Counted from the stretch's first letter, positions 1 through 6,503 are shown. The stretch is 7,763 bases of DNA from an uncultured Porphyromonas sp. (GCF_947254915.1 NZ_CAMYEZ010000101.1:1-7763), one strand, 5' to 3'. Numbers and translations: made by a program. Notes: generated by a model from the letters alone, not told the origin.

Positions 1-780
1 CTCTAGCTGTTGCTGGGAGGTTAGCTGAGGAGCGGTAAAAGTCGGGTCGACGGCAGCGCGCATCTCGCCAAAGATCCATGGCTGTCCGATAGCTGCTCGT
101 CCGACCATCACCCCATCCACGCCATAGGTGTCAAAAGCGTGCCGCACCTCCTCGCCAGTCGTTATATCGCCATTGCCGATGATCGGGATCTGGATCTCAG
201 GATTGGAGCGCACCGCACCGATCAAAGACCAGTCAGCGCTCCCCTTGTACATATCGCTGCGCGTACGCCCGTGGATGGTCAAAGCTGCGATACCACAAGC
301 CTGTAGGCGTGGCGCCAGCTCGGTAATGATAAGACTGTTGTGATCCCACCCTAGACGTGTCTTGACCGTCACGGGGCAACTAGCCGCAGAGACCACTGCG
401 GCGGTGATTTCGAGGAGTAGCTCGGGGTCCCGGAGCATACCACTGCCCGCCCCCTTGCCCGCGACCCTCTTGACAGGGCAGCCGAAGTTGAGGTCGAGTA
501 GGTCAGGCTCCAATTGGCAGGCGATACGTGCCGCCTCGCACATCGTCTCCACATCACGGCCGTAGATCTGTATGGCGACGGGACGCTCTGCTGGGTCTAT
601 ACGCATCTTGCGCATTGTACTGGGAACGTAGCGCACGAGCGCATCGGCACTGATGAACTCAGTGTAGACGAGGCTTGCGCCAAACTGCTTACAGAGCAGG
701 CGAAAGGGGGCATCGCTCACATCCTCCATAGGTGCGAGTAGTAGTGGGCGAGAGCCTAAGTCAAGGGTGCCTATCTGCAT
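1..780 (-). CDS. dusB: tRNA-dihydrouridine synthase DusB, C-terminal part outside the window
   Basis: An FMN-dependent enzyme that reduces specific uridines in the D-loop of tRNA to dihydrouridine in the cytosol. The visible 260 codons are open from the ATG at 780 to the window edge. The TIM-barrel landmarks appear in order: APMEDVSD (16-23) at the FMN site, LNFGCPVKRVAGKGAGSGML (97-116) with the catalytic proton donor Cys101, VKTRLGW (139-145), IHGRTR (169-174), GNGDI (202-206) and VGRAAIGQPWIF (226-237). DusB proteins are usually about 320-330 residues, so roughly 60-70 residues of the helical tRNA-binding end should lie to the left. The start lies 2 bp after the rsmD stop, which points to co-transcription and probably coupled translation. 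There is no frameshift in the visible part. The DusB call rather than DusA or DusC rests on the overall motif pattern. Confidence 0.93.
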   Translation of the reverse strand, partial: MQIGTLDLGSRPLLLAPMEDVSDAPFRLLCKQFGASLVYTEFISADALVRYVPSTMRKMRIDPAERPVAIQIYGRDVETMCEAARIACQLEPDLLDLNFGCPVKRVAGKGAGSGMLRDPELLLEITAAVVSAASCPVTVKTRLGWDHNSLIITELAPRLQACGIAALTIHGRTRSDMYKGSADWSLIGAVRSNPEIQIPIIGNGDITTGEEVRHAFDTYGVDGVMVGRAAIGQPWIFGEMRAAVDPTFTAPQLTSQQQLE

Positions 781-782
781 AG

Positions 783-1343
783 CTATTCTTCTGTCGGGGC
801 GAAGCAGGTAAACTGTACGGCACTGTAGGACTTGTGCCAAGCGAAGCGGGCGGACTCAGCAAAGTCTACCGTGTCGGGGTGCTCTAGTACAAAGATAGAG
901 CTAGGGCACCACGCTTTACTGGTGAAGAGTAAGTCGGGTATATCCTTGATCCACGGTAAGTTATATGGGGGATCGGCAAAGATCAGGTCGTAAGGCTCCC
1001 CATCGTACTGACGTAAGTACTGCTCTACGGAGCGATTGAGGACGAGGAGTTGCTTGCTCGAGAGTATTTCTTTGTCTAGCGTGTCAGCGGCCGACCTGAT
1101 GAAGGCTGCATGCTTAGGATGCTTCTCAATAGAGGTCACCGAGGCTGCTCCTCGAGAGACGAACTCGAGGGAGATACTCCCGATACCCGCAAAGAGATCC
1201 AACACCCGCATACCCTCCACATCATATTGTGCCGAGAGACTGTTGAAGAGCGCCTCCTTGGCAATGTCTGTCGTGGGGCGGAGCGTCAACCCTTTCGGCG
1301 GGGAGAGACGACGGCGACCATATTTGCCTGCTATAATGCGCAT
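783..1343 (-). CDS. rsmD: 16S rRNA (guanine(966)-N(2))-methyltransferase RsmD
   Basis: An SAM-dependent methyltransferase that in E. coli modifies G966 of 16S rRNA in the 30S subunit. At 186 residues it has the usual length. The family signature near the N-terminus is present (RIIAGKYGRRRL, then RPTTDIAKEALFN at 22-34). The SAM-binding motif I is LDLFAGIG (48-55), the acidic residue of the next strand is in SIEKHP (71-76), and the catalytic motif IV is DPPY (124-127). The ATG at 1343 places the conserved MRIIAGK at the N-terminus, which settles the start. The gene begins 10 bp after the stop of the DUF3822 gene and ends 2 bp before dusB, so the three form a probable RNA-modification operon. 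Nothing is missing from the active site. FAGIGS replaces the commoner FAGSGA, a mild variation. Confidence 0.94.
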   Translation of the reverse strand: MRIIAGKYGRRRLSPPKGLTLRPTTDIAKEALFNSLSAQYDVEGMRVLDLFAGIGSISLEFVSRGAASVTSIEKHPKHAAFIRSAADTLDKEILSSKQLLVLNRSVEQYLRQYDGEPYDLIFADPPYNLPWIKDIPDLLFTSKAWCPSSIFVLEHPDTVDFAESARFAWHKSYSAVQFTCFAPTEE

Positions 1344-1353
1344 GGTAACTCAA

Positions 1354-2202
1354 TCAAGCGTACCAATAGTCTGTCGGCATGACAGATACGTCCCAGTCGG
1401 CAGTCGTGAACTGTCGGTAAAGCGCCTGCAGAAGCTCACCGACCAAGCTGTCAGCACCCACTGTCCCATCGGATAGTATGATGGATACGGGAGCTGCGTG
1501 ATCCACAGAGCTTTCCAAGTACACCTTACTTAAGAAGTAGAGGACCTGGTAGAGATGATGCTGCCAGGAGCGGTAGCGAGGCCAACTGTAATGATTAGCC
1601 CGAAGCAAGTTTCCCGACTGACATAGTACCAGATCGCAACCACCCTCCACTAGTTCAACGCCTAGCGAGAGCCCCGTCTGAAGGGATGACTGTCGCAACA
1701 CCCGCTGGGCAAAGGGTAGGATCGTCGGAATAAACTGGCAAGCTACGAAGCTGCGTTGTAGGAAGCCCTTGACTAGATGACTAAAGCCTACAGCTAGACT
1801 AGGCTTGCCATCTCCCAGTGTGTACGAGTTGCTGTAGTACTGCTCTTCATCTGCAAAGATAGGAGCCGTCAGTCGCCACCAGTGTACATCCTGCTCTCCA
1901 CTCATGCCACTCGGTATGACCACGTAGTGAGAGGCGGGGTAGAGTACTCGGACCTCTCCCTCAGGGTCACTGAGGAGAGGGTGCTGTGTGATGATGTCTC
2001 CCCAAACAGCAGAGACACGAGACCAGTCCAGTGGCACGAATTGGCTCTGTCCCTTGGTATGATAGCCTTCCTGTGCGCCCGCCACGCCCTCTTCGTCCGA
2101 GAGCCCATATAGATAGACAAAGCCATCTGCAGTCAGTCGCAATGCGAGCGATGGAACTGCAGATGCTAATGTATCTGTAGGTAGTGCTGGAGGCTGCTGC
2201 AT
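1354..2202 (-). CDS. DUF3822 family protein
   Basis: A 282-residue protein resembling the Bacteroidota family DUF3822, whose members commonly sit directly before rsmD, as here (10 bp gap). The family has no established function. From memory, one solved member has an actin/ASKHA-like fold; I cannot confirm this from the sequence. The N-terminal stretch LALRLTADGFVYLYGL fits the start of such a domain, and the chain later has the segment VELVEGGCDLVLCQSGNLLRANHY. There is no signal peptide or membrane segment, so it should be cytosolic. I chose the ATG at 2202. The frame stays open to a TTG at 2232 that would add 10 residues (MSDSILYIAT), but the region before the ATG is A/T-rich (TATATATAGC) and looks like untranslated leader. 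No good TAnnTTTG promoter was found in the 185 bp upstream. That gap holds only a 5-bp hairpin (2260-2273, TCCTC/GAGGA), so transcription may read through from the gene at 2388-3029. Confidence 0.82.
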   Translation of the reverse strand: MQQPPALPTDTLASAVPSLALRLTADGFVYLYGLSDEEGVAGAQEGYHTKGQSQFVPLDWSRVSAVWGDIITQHPLLSDPEGEVRVLYPASHYVVIPSGMSGEQDVHWWRLTAPIFADEEQYYSNSYTLGDGKPSLAVGFSHLVKGFLQRSFVACQFIPTILPFAQRVLRQSSLQTGLSLGVELVEGGCDLVLCQSGNLLRANHYSWPRYRSWQHHLYQVLYFLSKVYLESSVDHAAPVSIILSDGTVGADSLVGELLQALYRQFTTADWDVSVMPTDYWYA

Positions 2203-2387
2203 AGTAGCTATATATAGTATAGAGTCAGACAACAGACTTCAAGCCCTGCGATCCTTCTGTCCTCAAACGAGGAGCGAGATAAGAGTCGGCAGACTGTACT
2301 CGAAGTCTATTGCCTGAATCTGTAGAACCGTGTCACAGTATCTAACGGTGTGGCGGTAGGAACAGAGAGCTACTCAAAAAGAGGGGC

Positions 2388-3029
2388 TTACTCCCAGTTG
2401 CCAGTGCTCTTGACCTCCTTGAGAGAGCCTAGAGCTAGACCAGGATATCCAGTGCCCTGGTAGCGAGCCTCTGCCTCCTTGATAGCTGCGTTGAGGAGTC
2501 GATGATCCTGATCAGCAAGGTAGACTGATAGAGGTACAGCCGTGCGGAAGACGGGCACCATCACGACATCCTCACCAATCTCCTGAGCGACAGATGCGGT
2601 ATCAATCTCTATGACAGACTCGGGGAAGCCAGGTACCTGTAGAAATTCCTCAGGTGTCATGCCTCCCTTGAGTAGTGAGTCGCGTGCGCTCATCCATACG
2701 GTATCACGTACGATCAGCCCCTTGGCAGCAGCCTGGCGCTCATTCAGTCCAGCCTCACGCATAGCGTCTGTGTAGTCGCCCTCAGAGCGGACGTAAAAGA
2801 GCTTACCATCAGTGAGGAACTGACGCAGCTCATCCACGGGAGCATAGCGGTTGTAGACATCGTGGAAAGCACTCTCCACAAGAGCCACCTGCTTCAGACG
2901 TTCTTGGATAGGAGCCTCACGAGCGACACGAATCTGGGAGAATCGCTCTGGTGTCAAGATGCTCATGACTGCTAGATAGCCCACGACAACTGCCGCTACG
3001 AGCAGAAGGACGGTCATTAGTTTTCTCAT
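2388..3029 (-). CDS. Conserved hypothetical protein with an N-terminal membrane anchor
   Basis: A 213-residue protein of unknown function. Residues 4-24 (LMTVLLLVAAVVVGYLAVMSI) form one hydrophobic segment after a short basic start (MRK), with no clear cleavage site, so it is probably an inner-membrane anchor with the remainder in the periplasm. After the anchor comes a charged helix (ERFSQIRVAREAPIQERLKQ, 28-47) and then VESAFHDVYNRYAPVDELRQF (51-71). This layout of hydrophobic helix, 'RLK..' and 'aF...Y.rYa' resembles pseudopilins of the GspG type, but no prepilin peptidase site is visible. I recall similar Bacteroidota proteins annotated only as hypothetical. The central segment KGLIVRDTVWMSARDSLL (103-120) looks conserved in that group. 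The ATG at 3029 puts a basic residue pair before the anchor; an in-frame ATG at 3017 is possible. Its own promoter lies about 100 bp upstream. Confidence 0.8.
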   Translation of the reverse strand: MRKLMTVLLLVAAVVVGYLAVMSILTPERFSQIRVAREAPIQERLKQVALVESAFHDVYNRYAPVDELRQFLTDGKLFYVRSEGDYTDAMREAGLNERQAAAKGLIVRDTVWMSARDSLLKGGMTPEEFLQVPGFPESVIEIDTASVAQEIGEDVVMVPVFRTAVPLSVYLADQDHRLLNAAIKEAEARYQGTGYPGLALGSLKEVKSTGNWE

Positions 3030-3130
3030 AATATCGCCTATAAGTTTTGTTGTGTTGATTACGCTAGTTAGGTAATGGTTGGGAGACCTCTAGAGAGTAT
3101 AGATCAAGAGAGGACGAACCAATCACAGCG

Positions 3131-3163
3131 CAAATATACGCTTTTCTCAATAGATAGAGCAAA
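3131..3163 (-). promoter_or_regulatory. Bacteroidota-type promoter for the 2388-3029 gene
   Basis: Read on the minus strand, TTTG (3160-3163) is followed after 21 bp by TATATTTG (3131-3138). This matches the known Bacteroidota sigma-factor consensus TTTG-N19-21-TAnnTTTG exactly. Transcription should begin around 3124, leaving a leader of about 95 nt before the ATG at 3029. The gene starts without an evident Shine-Dalgarno sequence, as is normal in this phylum. Confidence 0.72.
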
Positions 3164-3285
3164 TCATCACGCACTAACTCAGGGCTGACGAATTATAGCG
3201 AACGAATACATCTACGTCTCTATGACAGAAATCGGGAGGTGGAGGAAATCGGGAAATTCATCCGTAGATATGTTGGATTATCCAG

Positions 3286-3413
3286 CGAGGAAACGAAAAA
3301 TTCTTCCGAAGTTTCATTTCATTCTTCCGAAGTTTCATTTCATTCTTCCGAAGTTTCATTTCACTCTTCCGAAGTTTTATTCCGCCCCTCGGTGGAGAAT
3401 TTTCGTTTTCTCG
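3286..3413. repeat. Imperfect inverted repeat enclosing the 21-bp array
   Basis: The left arm at 3286-3303 (CGAGGAAACGAAAAATTC) is complementary to the right arm at 3397-3413 (GAATTTTCGTTTTCTCG). In RNA the arms would pair over about 17 bp with one G-U pair and one bulged A, with a 93-nt loop holding most of the array. The left arm overlaps the first three bases of the array. The same arm sequence occurs once more at 7689-7705. Confidence 0.75.
3301..3384 (+). repeat. Tandem array of four 21-bp units
   Basis: Three identical 21-bp units (3301-3321, 3322-3342, 3343-3363), each beginning TTCTTCCGAAGTTTCATTTC, are followed by a fourth, diverged unit (3364-3384, beginning CTCTTCCGAAGTTTTATTCC). 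Units abut with no spacers. Each contains the near-palindrome CTTC-C-GAAG. The 21-bp period equals about two turns of B-form DNA, so any protein bound to each unit would sit on the same face. The same unit recurs in reverse orientation at 7718-7763. Confidence 0.95.
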
Positions 3414-3482
3414 TGAGCTATTGGGGAAATTCCTCGGGAGTTATCGGACTTAGCGAAGGTGTATGAGTATCAATAGCGCTAT
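3301..3482 (+). repeat. Dispersed repeat element, copy 1 (array plus conserved flank)
   Basis: The array at 3301-3384 is followed by a flank at 3385-3440 that matches the reverse complement of 7663-7717 at about 50 of 56 positions by hand alignment. A second block matches further out (3452-3468 against 7635-7651, about 14 of 17). The copy ends near a 10-bp palindrome, ATAGCGCTAT (3473-3482). The outer boundary is uncertain. Weaker similarity on the left side (TATAGCGA at 3194 and TACATCT at 3207) suggests that the element may begin near 3194. No transposase or reading frame belongs to it. Confidence 0.8.
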
Positions 3483-3556
3483 GAAGCCAGGATCAAGCCA
3501 CATATCCCAAAGTTGTCGTCAAGCGTAGTGAGTGGAGTGCCGATATATAATGCGTC

Positions 3557-3603
3557 AGCCCTGTGCCACAGAAGCCCCGCAAGTCAACGCGTGACGCAGG
3601 GCT
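3557..3603 (-). terminator. Possible hairpin downstream of the leucine-rich-repeat gene
   Basis: AGCCCTG (3557-3563) and CAGGGCT (3597-3603) can pair as a 7-bp stem with a long 33-nt loop, 25-71 nt past the stop codon of the minus-strand operon. No T-run follows on the minus strand, so it is not a classical intrinsic terminator. A competing stem, TGCGTCA (3551-3557) with TGACGCA (3592-3598), uses overlapping bases. The call rests on position and pairing only. Confidence 0.25.
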
Positions 3604-3631
3604 CCTCTAACTTCTAATGTCTAACCTCTAA
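3604..3631 (-). repeat. Four tandem TTAGANN heptamers at the operon's last stop codon
   Basis: On the minus strand the end of the leucine-rich-repeat gene reads TTAGAGG, TTAGACA, TTAGAAG, TTAGAGG without gaps. The gene's own TAG stop (3628-3630) is inside the first heptamer. The 7-nt period shifts each following TAG by one frame, so all three frames are closed within 14 nt. Confidence 0.7.
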
Positions 3632-5076
3632 GCCTTATCCTTTGTCTCAACAATGTTTGAGGTGAACTCAAGCCAGCTCTCGCTCTTCTTGTATAGCTTG
3701 CTACTTCCTTTCGGCACACTGAGCTTGCGAGCTGTGCCAGCTACGCTAAATAGAGCCATTATTCCGACCTCCACCTGTGCGGGGTCGGCCACACGGATCT
3801 CCACCTTGCGGAGCTGATCGCAGAAGGCAAACGCCATATCTCCGATCTTGCGCACGCTCTGGGGTATCACTAGGACCTCGAGATCTTGGGCATCGTAGCC
3901 AGCATTCTCAGCGATCTCTTGCACCGTGTCGGGGATTCTATAGACATCATCATTCAGCCCCGCAGGGTACTGGATTAGCTGCGTCTGCTCCTTATTATAT
4001 AGGATCCCGTCGATAGAGGAGTAGCATGGATTGTTCGGATCCACCTCAATCTCAAGGAGCATGGTGCAGTCGTGGAAGGGGGAGACCCCGAGACGAATCG
4101 TCTGCGCAGGCAGAGACATAAAGCTGAGACTTGAGCAGCGGGCGAAAGCATACGACCCCACCTCCTCTAGATGATCTCCGAGTATAACCTTCATTAGAAA
4201 GTAGTTGCTTGCAAAGGCTAGCCCCGCAATCTTACGCACCTCCTCAGGTATCGTAAACTCCTGCTCCTCCTTAGACGCAGGATAGTGTACCAAGACACTC
4301 AGATCCTTGCTATATAGGATATCATCCCGCACGACGTAGTGCTCACTCTCTGGGGCTACGGTGATCTGCTCCATAGCCAGACAGTCCGCAAAGACTCCAT
4401 CGCCTAGGCGCTCTACCGAGGCGGGGATTAGCACCTTCGTAAGGTCACTACAATTGCTAAAAGCCATCTCCTCAATCACCCGAATGCCCTCCGAGAGCGT
4501 GAGACTGCTGAGCTGGATGCAACCATTGAAAGCGTTGTCCCCGATCTCCTGCACATTGCCCGGGATGACCAGTTCGTGAAGCGCCATAGTACCCGCAAAA
4601 GCACTGCGCTCGATCCGCTCCACCGTGTCAGGGAGAACGAGCTCCCTGAGAGCGACACACTCGCTAAAGGCAAAAGCCCCCACACACTTCAGTCCCGAGG
4701 TAAGCTCTAGTGCGATCATACTGTCACAAGACTCAAAAGCCCCCTCGCCAATCTCCTTGACGCTCCCTGGGATCGTCACAGACTCTAGGCTCTGACAGCA
4801 GGCGAAAGCGCTCTCTCCGATATAGGTCACTCCCTCGGGTATCTCAACGCTCGTGAGCTCCGTACAGTTATAGAAGGCGTAGTCACCGATACGGGTCACA
4901 CCCTCTTTCAAGATGACCGTATCAATCTGATCGTTGAACTCAAACCATGGTGCCTTCCCAATAGGGTAGTCGGGTAGAGCTCCCGTACCTGACAGCGTGA
5001 GAGAGCTATCCTTGGGGTCATATTGCCACAAGAGCTGCCCCGCCTCACCGCTCTTTGGCATCTTAGTCTTACTCAT
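3628..5076 (-). CDS. BspA-like leucine-rich-repeat (LRR_5) protein without a signal peptide
   Basis: A 482-residue repeat protein. The N-terminal cap (14-50: LLWQYDPKDSSLTLSGTGALPDY, then APWFEF) is the kind that precedes LRR_5/BspA repeats. About eight units of roughly 23 residues follow from residue 51 to 240, with the pattern 'L..v.IP..V..IG..AF..C'. Two longer inserts of the type 'Y...DgiLY.K....L..YPA' (about 242-268 and 346-373) interrupt further repeats. The C-terminus (VPKGSSKLYKKSESWLEFTSNIVE) is the usual cap. Such repeats mediate protein binding; the partner is unknown. BspA-type proteins are often surface-exposed, but this one starts MSKTKMPKSGEAG with no hydrophobic leader and has no recognisable type IX secretion tail, so it may be cytosolic. 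The start ATG overlaps the hydrolase stop by 8 nt (ATGAGTAA), implying translational coupling. I am confident of the fold, not of the role. Confidence 0.88.
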   Translation of the reverse strand: MSKTKMPKSGEAGQLLWQYDPKDSSLTLSGTGALPDYPIGKAPWFEFNDQIDTVILKEGVTRIGDYAFYNCTELTSVEIPEGVTYIGESAFACCQSLESVTIPGSVKEIGEGAFESCDSMIALELTSGLKCVGAFAFSECVALRELVLPDTVERIERSAFAGTMALHELVIPGNVQEIGDNAFNGCIQLSSLTLSEGIRVIEEMAFSNCSDLTKVLIPASVERLGDGVFADCLAMEQITVAPESEHYVVRDDILYSKDLSVLVHYPASKEEQEFTIPEEVRKIAGLAFASNYFLMKVILGDHLEEVGSYAFARCSSLSFMSLPAQTIRLGVSPFHDCTMLLEIEVDPNNPCYSSIDGILYNKEQTQLIQYPAGLNDDVYRIPDTVQEIAENAGYDAQDLEVLVIPQSVRKIGDMAFAFCDQLRKVEIRVADPAQVEVGIMALFSVAGTARKLSVPKGSSKLYKKSESWLEFTSNIVETKDKA

Positions 5077-6490
5077 TGATTGAGTCCCTATTTAGTTTGG
5101 TGATCCACTCAGCGATCAGCTCCAGTACCTCGGGAGCGATCGTCTCACTGATCTGATAGTACTCGCTCACGGCTCCCGTCGTCGCATGCTGGAAGAGGTG
5201 GTTCAGCCCCTCCAGCTGGCGCACTTGCCGTGGTGTCCCCGTCGGGAGACTCTGCTCGATGACGGGCAGATGCTTATCCGCCAGCACCTGTTGGTCTAGC
5301 GAACCGTTGAGTGCCAGCACTGGGCAGTGCGTCTGCGCTATATCCCCCTTCGGATCATACTGTGTGAAGTAGATCAGCCAAGGGTTCAGCCCATCGGCAA
5401 CCTTCTTGAGATCCAAAACCAAAGCAATAGGGAGCTGGTAATGTCCCTCCGAAAGCACCTTCGTGACCAAAGCTTCGCCACGCAAATCGCTCTGAGCCGC
5501 TTGGTCAAAGGTTGCTACAGCAGCTCGCAGATACTCTGCGCGAAGCTTTTCTGGCACCTCCGCCTGAGTAAGGGCAAGGTCCATTTGGTCTTGCAAAACC
5601 TCCTTGCCAGGCAGCGTGCTACCCGCTAAGCTAATGATGAAGTCAGGGACACCACGAGCTGCCAGCATAAAGGCGATGGTCCCGCCCTCGCTATGTCCCA
5701 GCACGCCCACCTTGTCAAAAGCCTTCCGACCACGTAGGTAGCGAACCGCAGCCTCTGCATCGTCCGCTAGCGTTGCGCTGGTCGCCTCGGCAACAGTGCC
5801 CGAGTCTATATCGTCGTGATAGCCACGGTCGTCGTAGCGCAGCGTCGCTACGCCATGCCGAGCCAAGTAGTCCGCCAGCACGGCAAAGGGCTTATGCTCC
5901 GCAAGGGTCTCATCACGATCCTGTATGCCCGACCCAGAGACAAAGAGAACGACCTGGCTCACACGGCTCCCCGCCTGATGCCCGACAGGGTAGGTGAGCG
6001 TGCCGTGGAGTGGTGCCGTGCCATTGTAAAAGGTCACCTCCTCCGTCTCGTAGGGGTAGGGCGGCTGTGGAGTCTGCGGACGATTAGCCTTGGCGGGCTT
6101 GCTGGCTCGTACGAGTGTGAGCGGTAGCGACATACTGCCCTGAGCGAAGGTGCCCACGATGGTGTCGCTACTCGTTAGCTTCCCCTCATAGCGAACGTAT
6201 AGGTTCGGAATGGTGATGACGATGCCCTCGGCAAGCTCGATCGTTGCCTCGATACCTGTCGCCATCTGCGACGGACTATCCATTGTGCAGCAGACAGTCT
6301 CTTGCTGATCCTTGCCGATGTTGAAGCGAAGCGGTAGTTCCGTGCCCGAGACTTGTAGCGCTCCCTCCCAGATGCCGAGAGGAGGTGCCTGCTTTGTCTC
6401 TTGTTGCGCTGATAGAAGCAGTGCGCCACAGAGGTAGCAGCAGAGGAGAGTGAGTAGTTTGCGGGGTGAGGTCATAGTTTCTATTGTCAT
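5069..6490 (-). CDS. Secreted alpha/beta hydrolase (esterase/peptidase-like)
   Basis: A 473-residue serine hydrolase of the alpha/beta fold. Residues 7-28 (MTSPRKLLTLLCCYLCGALLLS) form a signal peptide probably cut near SAQ, so it should act in the periplasm or outside. Residues 38-128 (GIWEGALQV..., ELPLRFNI, YEGKL) form a beta-rich N-terminal domain like those preceding this hydrolase type. In the catalytic domain, VSGSGIQDRDE (184-194) is the oxyanion-loop signature, YDDRGY (219-224) follows, the nucleophile is Ser267 in GHSEGG, and the likely acid and base are Asp399 (NGSLDQQV) and His431 (GLNHLFQ). The triad is complete; the substrate cannot be told. The frame is open upstream to 6637, but that part lies inside ruvC. 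The ATG at 6490, 13 bp after the ruvC stop, or the ATG at 6475, is the true start. Ile replaces the usual Pro in GSGPQDRDE. Confidence 0.88.
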   Translation of the reverse strand: MTIETMTSPRKLLTLLCCYLCGALLLSAQQETKQAPPLGIWEGALQVSGTELPLRFNIGKDQQETVCCTMDSPSQMATGIEATIELAEGIVITIPNLYVRYEGKLTSSDTIVGTFAQGSMSLPLTLVRASKPAKANRPQTPQPPYPYETEEVTFYNGTAPLHGTLTYPVGHQAGSRVSQVVLFVSGSGIQDRDETLAEHKPFAVLADYLARHGVATLRYDDRGYHDDIDSGTVAEATSATLADDAEAAVRYLRGRKAFDKVGVLGHSEGGTIAFMLAARGVPDFIISLAGSTLPGKEVLQDQMDLALTQAEVPEKLRAEYLRAAVATFDQAAQSDLRGEALVTKVLSEGHYQLPIALVLDLKKVADGLNPWLIYFTQYDPKGDIAQTHCPVLALNGSLDQQVLADKHLPVIEQSLPTGTPRQVRQLEGLNHLFQHATTGAVSEYYQISETIAPEVLELIAEWITKLNRDSINE

Positions 6491-6503
6491 GGTTTGGTTT
6501 CGC

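Larger units (their letters stand above)
3030..3627. other. 598-bp intergenic region without a convincing gene
   Basis: This stretch separates the 3' end of the leucine-rich-repeat gene from the 5' end of the membrane-anchored protein gene. It holds the leader and promoter of the latter, the repeat element with its 21-bp array, a conserved flank, and a possible hairpin and heptamer row next to the leucine-rich-repeat stop codon. Two short overlapping plus-strand frames cross the array, but they only read the repeat as a 7-residue peptide motif. No tRNA or other RNA gene was recognised. Confidence 0.7.

Noticed and set aside
1036..1476. 146-codon plus-strand frame opposite rsmD
   Set aside because: It is antisense to the well-supported rsmD and the end of the DUF3822 gene, and its translation resembles no known family.
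2203..2232. TTG start for the DUF3822 gene, adding 10 residues
   Set aside because: An ATG at 2202 is available, and the extra codons cover an A/T-rich stretch that looks like leader. The longer form cannot be fully excluded.
2260..2273. Terminator hairpin between the membrane-anchored protein gene and the DUF3822 gene
   Set aside because: The stem is only 5 bp (TCCTC/GAGGA) and no T-run follows on the minus strand.
3040..3055. Plus-strand promoter-like TATAAGTTTTG
   Set aside because: The spacing in TAnnTTTG is off by one base, and no plus-strand gene lies downstream.
3301..3384. CRISPR array
   Set aside because: The 21-bp units abut directly with no unique spacers, no cas genes are present, and the unit is shorter than typical CRISPR repeats.
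3222..3466. Two small plus-strand reading frames across the tandem array, giving a 7-residue peptide repeat
   Set aside because: A 21-bp repeat keeps any stop-free frame open automatically. There is no promoter or family resemblance, and the same sequence at 7718-7763 is part of a non-coding repeat.
3194..3490. Insertion sequence
   Set aside because: There is no transposase frame, and no target duplication can be recognised without other copies for comparison. Only a non-autonomous element remains possible.
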